This document shows positions 8,667-15,904 of a stretch of DNA of 41,980 nt, piece by piece. Position 1 is the stretch's first letter; each line of letters starts with the position of its first letter. The position numbers and the translations under genes were made by a program. This stretch comes from an uncultured Collinsella sp. Its GTDB lineage: Bacteria > Actinomycetota > Coriobacteriia > Coriobacteriales > Coriobacteriaceae. A model generated the notes under the pieces. The model worked only from the letters and a program-made list of their open reading frames with translations, did no database searches and was not told the DNA's origin. The stretch lies in assembly GCA_900541135.1 (NCBI GenBank), contig UQIG01000017.1:1-41980 (forward strand), read 5' to 3'.

Positions 8667-9434
8667 CTACTCGCCTGCCTTGACGACCATAGAGGCGAAG
8701 TCGGCAGCCTTGAGGGAAGCGCCGCCCACGAGGGCGCCGTCAACGTCAGGCTTGGCGACGAGCTCGGCGATGTTGCCGGGCTTAGCGGAACCGCCGTAGA
8801 GAACGCGGATGCCATTAGCGAGCTCCTCGCCGAACATCTCCTTGAGGGTCTCACGGATAGCGCCGCAGACCTCCTGAGCGTCCTCGGCGGTAGCGGTCTT
8901 GCCGGTGCCGATAGCCCAGATGGGCTCGTAGGCGACGACGACCTGCTTGGGGCAGGTGATCTCAAGACCAGCAAGGCCAGCCTTGACCTGGTTCACGACG
9001 TGCTCGACATAGGTGCCAGCCTCGCGGACCTCGAGGGACTCGCCGCAGCAGAAGACGGGAACAAGACCGGCGGCAACGAGAGCCTTGGCCTTCTTGTTCT
9101 GATCCTCGTCGGTCTCGTGGAAGTAGTCGCGACGCTCGGAGTGACCGATGATGCAGTAGGTGCAGCCAGCGGACTTGAGCATGTCGCAAGAGGACTCACC
9201 GGTGAAGGCACCCTTGGCCTCCCAGTACACGTTCTGTGCACCGAGGGCGATGGGGGCAGCCTGAATGCGGTCATGAACCGTGGTGATGTCAATGGTCGGA
9301 GGGCAGACGAGCACCTCGACGCCAGCCGGAACCTCGGGCAGAGCCTGAGCCAGCTCGTCGGCGAGCCTGGCGGCCTCGGCGACGTCGTTGTTCATCTTCC
9401 AGTTACCAGCGATAAGAAGGGTGCGATTAGGCAT
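8667..9434 (-). CDS. tpiA: Triosephosphate isomerase
   Basis: Interconverts dihydroxyacetone phosphate and glyceraldehyde-3-phosphate, 255 aa. NWKMN with the catalytic Lys13, the His in IIGHSERR and the Glu in AYEPIWAIGTG are all present. The open frame extends 21 codons upstream, but that part lies inside pgk. The ATG at 9434 overlaps the pgk end by eight bases (ATGCCTAA), an arrangement that couples translation, and homologues begin at this point. Confidence 0.95.
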   Translation of the reverse strand: MPNRTLLIAGNWKMNNDVAEAARLADELAQALPEVPAGVEVLVCPPTIDITTVHDRIQAAPIALGAQNVYWEAKGAFTGESSCDMLKSAGCTYCIIGHSERRDYFHETDEDQNKKAKALVAAGLVPVFCCGESLEVREAGTYVEHVVNQVKAGLAGLEITCPKQVVVAYEPIWAIGTGKTATAEDAQEVCGAIRETLKEMFGEELANGIRVLYGGSAKPGNIAELVAKPDVDGALVGGASLKAADFASMVVKAGE

Positions 9435-10617
9435 CGAGAAGCGCCTCCACTCCGGGCAGGGCCTTACCCTCGACGAGCTCCATGGAAGCGCCACCACCGG
9501 TGGAGATCCAGCTCATCTTGTCGGCCAGGTTGAACTTGTTGACGGCTGCGACAGAGTCGCCACCGCCGATGATCGAGGTGCAGTCGGCCTCGGCGACAGC
9601 CTCGGCGATAGCCTGGGTGCCGTGAGCGAAGTTGTCGAACTCGAAGACGCCCATGGGGCCGTTCCAGAACACGGTCTTGGCGCCCTTGACGGCCTCGGCG
9701 TAAAGCTCCTCGGTCTTGGGGCCGATGTCCATGCCCTCACGATCGTCGGGGATAGCGTCGGAAGCGACAACCTCGGGGACAGCGTCCTCGCCAAAGTGAT
9801 CGGCAACACGGTTGTCGATGGGGAGCAGGATCTTGACGCCCTTCTCCTCGGCCTTCTTGAGCATCTCGCCGGCGCGCTCGACCCAGTCCTCTTCCTTGAG
9901 GGACTGACCGACGGTCAGGCCCTGAGCCAGGAAGAAGGTGTAGGCCATACCGCCACCGATGATCAGGGTGTCAGCGGAGTCGATGAGGTGATCGAGAACG
10001 CCGATCTTGGAGGAAACCTTGGAACCGCCGACGATAGCGACGAAGGGGCGCTCGGGCTCGGCGAAGATGCCGGTCAGCGTGTCGACCTCCTTCTCAAGCA
10101 GGAAGCCGGCGACGGCAGGCAGGTAAGCGGCGGGGCCCACAACGGAACCCTGGGCGCGGTGAGCGGTGCCGAAGGCATCGAGAACGAAGACGTCACCATA
10201 GGAAGCGAGCTTCTTGGCGATCTCGGGGTCGTTCTTCTTCTCACGCTTATCGAAGCGGACGTTCTCGAGAACGAGGACCTTGCCCGGCTCGACGGCAGCG
10301 ACAGCCTCGGCAGCCTTCTCGCCGTAGGTGTCGGCGACAAAGGCAACGTCGAGACCGGAGAGCTCGGCGAGCTTCTTGGCGACGGGCTCGAGGGACAACT
10401 CGGGCTGGAAGCCGGTGCCATCGGGACGGCCGAGGTGGCTCATGAGGATGACGCGAGCGTTGTGCTCAACGAGATAGTTGATGGTGGGCAGGGCAGCCTT
10501 GATACGGGTGGTGTCGCCAACGACGCCATCCTTGATAGGCACGTTGAAGTCAACGCGGACGAGAACGCGCTTGCCGTCGACATCGATGTCGCGGACGGTC
10601 TTCTTGGTAAAGGCCAT
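9427..10617 (-). CDS. pgk: Phosphoglycerate kinase
   Basis: Transfers phosphate from 1,3-bisphosphoglycerate to ADP, 396 aa. The N-terminal substrate-binding DFNVPI and SHLGRPDG, the central GGSKVSSKIGVLDHL block and the nucleotide-binding GGGDSVAA and STGGGASMELVEG motifs are all present. The start MAFTKK at 10617 has GAAAGG 12 bases upstream; the 12 upstream codons are rejected. It is separated from gap by a terminator-like hairpin, so gap and pgk levels may be set apart. Confidence 0.95.
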   Translation of the reverse strand: MAFTKKTVRDIDVDGKRVLVRVDFNVPIKDGVVGDTTRIKAALPTINYLVEHNARVILMSHLGRPDGTGFQPELSLEPVAKKLAELSGLDVAFVADTYGEKAAEAVAAVEPGKVLVLENVRFDKREKKNDPEIAKKLASYGDVFVLDAFGTAHRAQGSVVGPAAYLPAVAGFLLEKEVDTLTGIFAEPERPFVAIVGGSKVSSKIGVLDHLIDSADTLIIGGGMAYTFFLAQGLTVGQSLKEEDWVERAGEMLKKAEEKGVKILLPIDNRVADHFGEDAVPEVVASDAIPDDREGMDIGPKTEELYAEAVKGAKTVFWNGPMGVFEFDNFAHGTQAIAEAVAEADCTSIIGGGDSVAAVNKFNLADKMSWISTGGGASMELVEGKALPGVEALLDA

Positions 10618-10676
10618 GTTTGCTTCTACCTTTCGTACGTGTCTGCCTCCCATTACGGCAGACGATTTCCTATAAA

Positions 10677-10720
10677 AAGGGCGCGACCCTAGGGTGTAAG
10701 CCCTATAAGGCCGCGCCCTT
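10677..10720 (-). terminator. Terminator or attenuator between gap and pgk
   Basis: The nine-base arms AAGGGCGCG (10677-10685) and CGCGCCCTT (10712-10720) pair across a loop containing a smaller AGGG / CCCT stem. On the minus strand the stem ends in CCCTTTTTAT, a good T-run. It lies within the 140-nt gap between gap and pgk and would let gap be expressed at a higher level than the distal genes. Confidence 0.75.
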
Positions 10721-10757
10721 CTTTAGACGCTCAACGAGCTATTCGCTAAAAGCTAAA

Positions 10758-11783
10758 TTAAGCAACGAACTTCTCGAAGTACTTGATGGTGCGGACCATC
10801 TGAGAGGTGTAAGAGTTCTCGTTGTCGTACCAAGAGGTGACCTGAACGAGGGTCTGGCCGTTGCCGAGGTCAGAGCACATGGTCTGAGTGGCGTCGAAGA
10901 TGGAGCCATGGGTCTCGCCGATGATGTCGGTGGAGACGATGTCGTCCTCGTTGTAACCGAAGGTCTCGGAGATGGTGGCAGCGTAGGCCTTCATAGCGGC
11001 GTTAACCTCGTCGACGGTGACCTTCTTGTCAACGACAGCGTAGAGGTTGGTGATGGAGCCGGTCGGCGTCGGGACGCGCTGGGCGGCACCGATGAGCTTA
11101 CCGTTGAGCTCGGGGAGAACCAGGCCGATAGCCTTGGCAGCACCGGTGGTGTTGGGGACGATGTTGACGGCGCAGGCGCGGCTACGACGCTTGTTGCCCT
11201 TGCGCTGCGGGCCGTCGAGCGGCATCTGGTCGCCGGTCCAGGCGTGAATGGTGGTCATGATGCCGGACACGATGGGAGCGAAGTCGTTCAGACCCTTGGC
11301 CATCGGGGCGAGGCAGTTGGTGGTGCAGGAAGCAGCGGAGATGATGTTGTCCTCAGCGGTCAGCGTCTCGTGGTTGACGTTGTACACGATGGTGGGCAGA
11401 TCGCTGCCGGCCGGAGCGGAGATGACGACCTTCTTGGCGCCAGCGTTGATGTGGGCCTGAGCCTTAGCCTTGCTGGTGTAGAAGCCGGTGCACTCGAGAA
11501 CGACGTCGACGTCGAGGTCGCCCCAAGGCAGGTTGTTGGCGTCGGCCTCCTTGTAGATCTTGATCTCCTTGCCGTCAACGGTGATGGAATCCTCGCCAGC
11601 AACGACCTCGTGATCGCGAGCGTAGTTGCCCTGCGTGGAGTCGTACTTCAGCAGGTAAGCGAGCATATCGGGAGAGGTGAGGTCGTTGATAGCGACGATC
11701 TCGGAGCCCTCATGACCGAACATCTGACGGAAAGCCAGACGACCGATGCGACCGAAGCCGTTAATAGCAACCTTTACTGCCAT
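10758..11783 (-). CDS. gap: Glyceraldehyde-3-phosphate dehydrogenase
   Basis: NAD-dependent oxidation and phosphorylation of glyceraldehyde-3-phosphate, 341 aa. The Rossmann motif INGFGRIGR is at residues 7-15, Asp34 in AINDLT favours NAD over NADP, and the catalytic cysteine is Cys153 in ASCTTNC (usually NASCTTNC). The ATG at 11783 has AAAGGAG seven bases upstream; the 34 upstream codons are rejected. A perfect 14-bp palindrome about 135 bp upstream may be a regulator site. Confidence 0.95.
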   Translation of the reverse strand: MAVKVAINGFGRIGRLAFRQMFGHEGSEIVAINDLTSPDMLAYLLKYDSTQGNYARDHEVVAGEDSITVDGKEIKIYKEADANNLPWGDLDVDVVLECTGFYTSKAKAQAHINAGAKKVVISAPAGSDLPTIVYNVNHETLTAEDNIISAASCTTNCLAPMAKGLNDFAPIVSGIMTTIHAWTGDQMPLDGPQRKGNKRRSRACAVNIVPNTTGAAKAIGLVLPELNGKLIGAAQRVPTPTGSITNLYAVVDKKVTVDEVNAAMKAYAATISETFGYNEDDIVSTDIIGETHGSIFDATQTMCSDLGNGQTLVQVTSWYDNENSYTSQMVRTIKYFEKFVA

Positions 11784-11917
11784 TGTGTCTCCTTTCGTAA
11801 GGCCCCCGCGAGCTACAGCGCCCGCCGTTGAGGCCCACAAACTAACCACTCGCCTAATATACCTTTTTTTTGACTTGAATTTCACGAGAATGCTCGAAAT
11901 TGAAAATCAAATTTACG

Positions 11918-11931
11918 TTAAAACGTTTTAA
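11918..11931. promoter_or_regulatory. LacI/GalR-type palindromic operator candidate
   Basis: The sequence TTAAAACGTTTTAA is a perfect palindrome with a central CG, the layout typical of LacI/GalR-family operators. It sits in an AT-rich intergenic stretch between whiA and gap, about 135 bp before the gap start. A ten-base core of it (AAACGTTTTA) recurs at 24629-24638 in the other large intergenic region. No LacI-family gene is visible in the window, so the cognate regulator is unknown. Confidence 0.45.
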
Positions 11932-11976
11932 AGAATAAAATAGCAGTTAAATCCGTATATAAGTCGATACTTCAAA

Positions 11977-12906
11977 CTACCTGTTTGCTTCAATGAGCTT
12001 TTCAAGCCTCAAAACTCGATGGTAGAGGGCCGACTTCGACAAGGGAGGGTCGGCCATCTCCCCCAAGTCGCGCAGCGACAGGTCGGGATAGCGCTCGCGC
12101 AGGTCGCAAAAGACCGCCAAGGCGTCCGGAAGCGTGTCGCGCAAACCCCGCTGTTCGAGCTCATCGATCAGCGCAAGCTGATGCTGGGCGGCACCTGCAC
12201 TTCTGGTCTGATTGGCCAGCTCGGCATTCACGCGACGGTTTACGTCGTTCTTAACCAATTTGACCGCGCGCGCTTCCTCGATCTCGGCAACGCTGCGCTT
12301 AGCACCGACCAGCTTTAGGAGCTGCTCGATCTCTTCGGCGCTCTTAATGTAGACGGCAAAGGATCCGCGCCGCGCGTTGACGCGCGCATGGACTCCAATC
12401 TGCTCCAACAGATCGCAGAGCCCCTTGGCATACTGCTCGCCCTGCACCGCGATCTCCAAATGAAAGTCGCCGCGGGGATCGGCCACGAAACCGCCGGCGA
12501 TGAGCGCGCCGCGGATGTAGGCAAGCCTGCAGCAGGGACGGGCAACGATGTGCCGGGGAACACCGGCGACGAGCCCTCCCCTGCGGTCGAGAATGCCCAG
12601 CAGCACCAGAGCCTTGTCCAGGTCGGGTTGATCGGGCAGGGTAATGAGATAGTTACGGACTTTATGCAAGACCGATTTTCGAACGGTGAATTCCGTTTTG
12701 AGCTTAAGGATGCGATGCGTCAGTGTGATCATCGTGCGTGCGACGGCGCCCGTCTCGGTCGCGACCGTCAAACGATACCGCCCGGAGCCGGCCAGCGAAA
12801 GTGTACCGCTCACACGCGTCAGGGCGGCAAGCGTCGACAAATCGCAGTATTCACATTCGGGTTCGCAGCGCGCGAGCTCGTCACGCACCTCGGCGGTAAA
12901 CGACAT
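11977..12906 (-). CDS. whiA: DNA-binding protein WhiA
   Basis: Homologue of the sporulation and cell-division regulator WhiA, 309 aa. The N-terminal two-thirds has the LAGLIDADG-like fold typical of the family (for example CCRLAYIRGALIAGGFVADPRGDFHLEI, seen in part). The C-terminus carries the helix-turn-helix (LSLRDLGEMADPPLSKSALYHRV). In actinobacteria it acts as a transcription factor; in other lineages it influences division and metabolism. It starts six nt after rapZ, so the two are co-transcribed. The gluconeogenesis factor gene yvcK, normally between them, is missing. Confidence 0.93.
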   Translation of the reverse strand: MSFTAEVRDELARCEPECEYCDLSTLAALTRVSGTLSLAGSGRYRLTVATETGAVARTMITLTHRILKLKTEFTVRKSVLHKVRNYLITLPDQPDLDKALVLLGILDRRGGLVAGVPRHIVARPCCRLAYIRGALIAGGFVADPRGDFHLEIAVQGEQYAKGLCDLLEQIGVHARVNARRGSFAVYIKSAEEIEQLLKLVGAKRSVAEIEEARAVKLVKNDVNRRVNAELANQTRSAGAAQHQLALIDELEQRGLRDTLPDALAVFCDLRERYPDLSLRDLGEMADPPLSKSALYHRVLRLEKLIEANR

Positions 12907-12912
12907 GCAGAC

Positions 12913-13815
12913 CTATGCTTTCGTGTTGGCGCGCGACAGGTCGCGATGGGAAATGCTCACGTGATACTGGGCGCCTTCCAAATAACGTGCCGTGGCCTCG
13001 GCGATGGCAACGCTGCGGTGTTGACCGCCCGTGCAACCGATGGCAATAGAAAGCTGCGGCTTGCCCTCCGCGATATAGCCGGGCATGACCGTATCGAGCA
13101 GCTGCGTCCAGGCCTTCCAGAACTCCTGGGTCTTGGGATGGTCCAGAACAAAGTCGGAGACTTTCTTATCGAGACCGGTCATGGTGCGCATCTCGGGATC
13201 GTAGAACGGATTGGGCAGGAAGCGAACGTCGATCATAATGTCCGCCTCGACGGGCATACCGTGCTTAAAGCCAAACGAGAACACGTGAACGTCCATGAGC
13301 TGCTGGTCGGACAACTCGGAGAACGCCATGCGCAATTTGTTGCGCAGGGCAGAGGTACGCAGGCGGCTCGTGTCGATGATCATATCGGCTCGATCGCGCA
13401 CACCCTGCAGCTGCAGGCGCTCCCGCTGAATCGCATCGGCCGTAGTCTCCCCCGGCTTGGCAATGGGATGGCGGCGGCGGTTTTCGCTATAACGACGGAT
13501 CAGTACCTCGTCAGAGGCCTCGAGAAAAACGATGTCGCAGCTCATCTCGCGCTCCTCGAGTGCGGCAACGGCATCGAGCAGCTCATCGAACAAGCCCTGG
13601 CTGCGCAAGTCGCAGGTGACGGCAAGATGCCTGCCCACGCCCGTATTGATGCCGACGAGTTCGGCGAGCTGGGCGATCAGACGCGGAGGCAGGTTATCGA
13701 TGCAAAAATAGCCCATGTCCTCGAACACGTGCATGGCCTGTGTGCGGCCCGATCCGGACATTCCGGTGATGATGACGATATCGGGGATGCGCTCCGAGCG
13801 CTCCGCCGCATCCAT
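12913..13815 (-). CDS. rapZ: RNase adapter / nucleotide-binding protein RapZ
   Basis: P-loop protein of 300 aa (YvcJ/RapZ family); in enterobacteria it senses glucosamine-6-phosphate and guides RNase E, elsewhere its role is less clear. The P-loop reads GMSGSGRT, with Arg where most homologues have Lys, a feature I associate with actinobacterial members. The DNLPP motif and the C-terminal GCTGGQHRSVAIAE are intact. The start is the ATG at 13815, five bases after AAAGGGAG; 18 upstream codons are rejected. It lies directly downstream of the amino-sugar genes, behind a terminator. Confidence 0.93.
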   Translation of the reverse strand: MDAAERSERIPDIVIITGMSGSGRTQAMHVFEDMGYFCIDNLPPRLIAQLAELVGINTGVGRHLAVTCDLRSQGLFDELLDAVAALEEREMSCDIVFLEASDEVLIRRYSENRRRHPIAKPGETTADAIQRERLQLQGVRDRADMIIDTSRLRTSALRNKLRMAFSELSDQQLMDVHVFSFGFKHGMPVEADIMIDVRFLPNPFYDPEMRTMTGLDKKVSDFVLDHPKTQEFWKAWTQLLDTVMPGYIAEGKPQLSIAIGCTGGQHRSVAIAEATARYLEGAQYHVSISHRDLSRANTKA

Positions 13816-13845
13816 GGCATCTCCCTTTTGCATGTGCTGCCTCCC

Positions 13846-13883
13846 GAAAACAAGCGCGGGACCCAGCAACCCGGATCCCGCGC
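13846..13883 (-). terminator. Intrinsic terminator at the end of the sialic acid operon
   Basis: The arms GCGCGGGA (13854-13861) and TCCCGCGC (13876-13883) form an 8-bp stem with further pairing inside. On the minus strand it is followed by TTGTTTTC. It lies between the nanE stop and the rapZ start and is the natural end of the nan transcript. Confidence 0.75.
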
Positions 13884-13934
13884 GGTCAATTGCCTATATT
13901 GAGTATACCGCCCCGAGCGGATACGAGGCCTGTC

Positions 13935-14621
13935 TTACGCCTCAAGCGCAGCCTTGAACCAACTCGTAATACTCGTGGGGTGCGTGATGGCGGTGCCGAC
14001 GACAACGGCCCAGGCGCCAGCATCGATCGCGGCGCGAGCCTCCTCGGGCGTGTGCACGCGGCCCTCGCAGATGATGGGAAGACCGGGGAATTCCTCGGTC
14101 GCCTGACGCAGGAGCGGCAGATCGGGGCCATCGGCCATGGTGCAGTCGATGGCAGCGACACCGTGAGAAAGCGTGGTAGATACAAGGTCGAAGCCCATAT
14201 CAACCGCACGGCGAATGTCCTCGATGGTGGCACAATCCGCCATCAGGAGCACACCCTCCTCGTGCAGCGGGCGGAAGGTATCCTCGACCGACTTGCCGTC
14301 GGGACGCGGACGATCGGTGGCGTCGATCGCCACGATATCGGCACCCGCAGCAACGCAGGCGCGAGCGTGACGCAGCGTCGGCGTGATGTAAACGCCCTCG
14401 TGCCCATCCTTCCACAGGCCGATGACGGGAACCTCACAGCGACCCTTAATGGCGGCAATGTCGGCAAGGCCCTGGCAGCGAATGGCGGCGGCGCCGCCGA
14501 GCTCGCAAGCACGAGACATTTGAGCCATGGTCTCGGGCGTACGAAGCGGCTCGCCCATATACGCCTGAACGCTCACGACGAGCTTACCCTTCAGGGACTG
14601 GATCAAAGGATCAACGGTCAT
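13935..14621 (-). CDS. nanE: N-acetylmannosamine-6-phosphate 2-epimerase
   Basis: Converts ManNAc-6-P to GlcNAc-6-P, the last dedicated step of sialic acid breakdown; 228 aa. Family marks include VSVQA near the N-terminus, the catalytic Lys71 in GLWKDG before YITPT, DATDRPRPDG (100-109), and the catalytic Glu186 in CEGRVHTPEEA. The start is the ATG at 14621 with GAAAGG 12 bases upstream. The frame stays open for 38 more codons, but that stretch is the hairpin element at 14648-14745. It is the last gene of the operon and is followed by a terminator. Confidence 0.93.
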   Translation of the reverse strand: MTVDPLIQSLKGKLVVSVQAYMGEPLRTPETMAQMSRACELGGAAAIRCQGLADIAAIKGRCEVPVIGLWKDGHEGVYITPTLRHARACVAAGADIVAIDATDRPRPDGKSVEDTFRPLHEEGVLLMADCATIEDIRRAVDMGFDLVSTTLSHGVAAIDCTMADGPDLPLLRQATEEFPGLPIICEGRVHTPEEARAAIDAGAWAVVVGTAITHPTSITSWFKAALEA

Positions 14622-14647
14622 GTTCGACTCAACCTTTCTCAAAAACA

Positions 14648-14745
14648 GCCTTCTGAGACACCGCACCTTGACGTTCAAACCGTCGCTCGCGTACCGAAGT
14701 ACGCTTCGCTCCTCTTTCACGTCAATCTGCGGCACCTCAGAAGGC
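14648..14745 (-). repeat. Structured hairpin element, copy 1 (downstream of the ROK kinase gene)
   Basis: The outer arms pair over 27 positions. Read on the minus strand they give ten Watson-Crick pairs, then GTG facing TGT (three wobbles), five pairs (CCGCA / TGCGG), a GA / GG internal loop, and a TTGACG / CGTCAA helix. Inside is GCGTAC-TTCG-GTACGC, a UUCG-capped stem. TGTTTTTG follows the closing arm, so it could terminate or attenuate before nanE. It shares AGGTGCC-2-AGAT-3-CG-1-GAAA on the left and TGAACG plus GGTGTCT on the right with the element at 15795-15904, in inverted orientation. Confidence 0.75.
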
Positions 14746-14762
14746 GCACTTGGTAGCTATGT

Positions 14763-15728
14763 TTATTTCAACGACGCAAGAAGGTATTCGGCGGCACCGA
14801 TGAGCGGAGCATCGCCCTCCAGAGAACCGATGAGGATCGGCGTGTCCTGAAGCGGATCGAGCGCCTGGCTGGCATAGCCCTCGTGCACCGAATCCTTCCA
14901 CGTCTGCGAACGCCAATCGGGACCTTGGTGAATCACGCCGCCCGAAAGCACGATGACCTCAGGGTCCAGGATGTTAGCGAGCGAGCCCAAGCTGGCCCCC
15001 AGCGCAAAGCCGGCGTCATGGATGACCTCGGTCGCCTTTGCGTCGCCCGCACGGCACAGGTCGTTCACATCGCGACCGACCGAAGGACGGCTGGGGTCGA
15101 CGCGACCAAAGCGCTCATCGTACATACGACCAATGGAAGTGCCCGAAGCAACCGACTCCAGATGGCCGGAACGCCCGCAGGCGCAGGGAATGCCGGCGGC
15201 AGCCGAGCACTCGATGTGGCCCATATGGCCGGCAGCACCATGGAAGCCCTGCATCACGCGGCCGTTCTCGACATATGCGCCGCCGATGCCCGTACCGATG
15301 CCAAGACACAAGACGGAGAACTTGCCCTTGCCGACGCCCCAGTGGGCCTCGCCCAGAGCATGAGCCTGCACGTCGCCTACGACGGCAACGGGAAGACCGA
15401 GGTCCTCGCGCAGACGCGGCCCCAACTGAACGCCGGACCAGCCGGGCATGATCTCGTTGGCATACGCGATGGCGCCCGTCTTGGGATCGACGACGCCGGC
15501 GGCACCGATACCGACGCCAAGGACCTCGACATCGGGATTCGCCTCGAGAGCAGCCTTGATGGACGCCTCGATACGCTGGAAGACGGCCTCGCCGCCCTCC
15601 TGGGCCTCGGTAGGAACCTCGGCCTCAAAAACGGGATGGGGCACGCTACCGTCAGCCGGGTACTCCATAATGGCAGTCGCGATCTTGGTGCCGCCGATAT
15701 CAACGGAGCAAATGTACTTGTTCTCCAT
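14763..15728 (-). CDS. nanK: ROK-family kinase, probable N-acetylmannosamine kinase
   Basis: Sugar kinase of 321 aa. The phosphate-binding DIGGTKI is at residues 10-16, the catalytic aspartate lies in VGDVQAHALGEA (Asp119), GIGTGIGG follows, and the zinc region reads GHMGHIECSAAAGIPCACGRSGHLES. The last motif is CxCGxxGHxE instead of the usual CxCGxxGCxE. Its position between nanA and nanE makes ManNAc the likely substrate; a glucokinase or other ROK specificity cannot be excluded by sequence. The start at 15728 has AAGGAG seven bases upstream. Both flanks carry a copy of a large hairpin element. Confidence 0.8.
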   Translation of the reverse strand: MENKYICSVDIGGTKIATAIMEYPADGSVPHPVFEAEVPTEAQEGGEAVFQRIEASIKAALEANPDVEVLGVGIGAAGVVDPKTGAIAYANEIMPGWSGVQLGPRLREDLGLPVAVVGDVQAHALGEAHWGVGKGKFSVLCLGIGTGIGGAYVENGRVMQGFHGAAGHMGHIECSAAAGIPCACGRSGHLESVASGTSIGRMYDERFGRVDPSRPSVGRDVNDLCRAGDAKATEVIHDAGFALGASLGSLANILDPEVIVLSGGVIHQGPDWRSQTWKDSVHEGYASQALDPLQDTPILIGSLEGDAPLIGAAEYLLASLK

Positions 15729-15794
15729 GTCGCTCTCCTTAGGAGATAAAAACAACTACAGGAAATGCGCCGTCAGGCTAGCCGTCACAGCGCG

Positions 15795-15904
15795 GTAAAG
15801 GTTTTCCAGGTGCCCGAGATCGCCGAGAAACCGTGTGGCCATTGACCTAATGGGTCATGGCCGCACGGTTGAACGGCGAGGTCGGGTGTCTGGGGAAGCT
15901 TTAC
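15795..15904 (+). repeat. Structured hairpin element, copy 2 (between nanA and the ROK kinase gene)
   Basis: A 110-nt hairpin with arms of about 50 positions. On the plus strand the only true mismatches are one G-G, a GA / GG pair, and AGA / GAA; the other six are G-U wobbles, whereas on the minus strand these would be A-C clashes. The order of elements (GTG / TGT wobbles, five pairs, GA / GG, six pairs, GAA loop) and the short conserved sequences match the copy at 14648-14745. The right arm includes the nanA stop codon (15901-15903). Confidence 0.75.

Noticed and set aside
11856..11884. Promoter of gap (TATATT box)
   Set aside because: The -10-like TATATT on the minus strand has no acceptable -35 at 15-19 bp spacing, so I did not list it as a feature.
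14622..14735. N-terminal extension of NanE by 38 residues
   Set aside because: The frame is open only because it crosses the hairpin element; GAAAGG precedes the ATG at 14621, and the shorter protein has normal family length.
14763..15728. ROK protein as plain glucokinase
   Set aside because: ROK glucokinases are similar in sequence, but the position between the lyase and epimerase genes makes ManNAc kinase the better call. It is kept as an alternative only.
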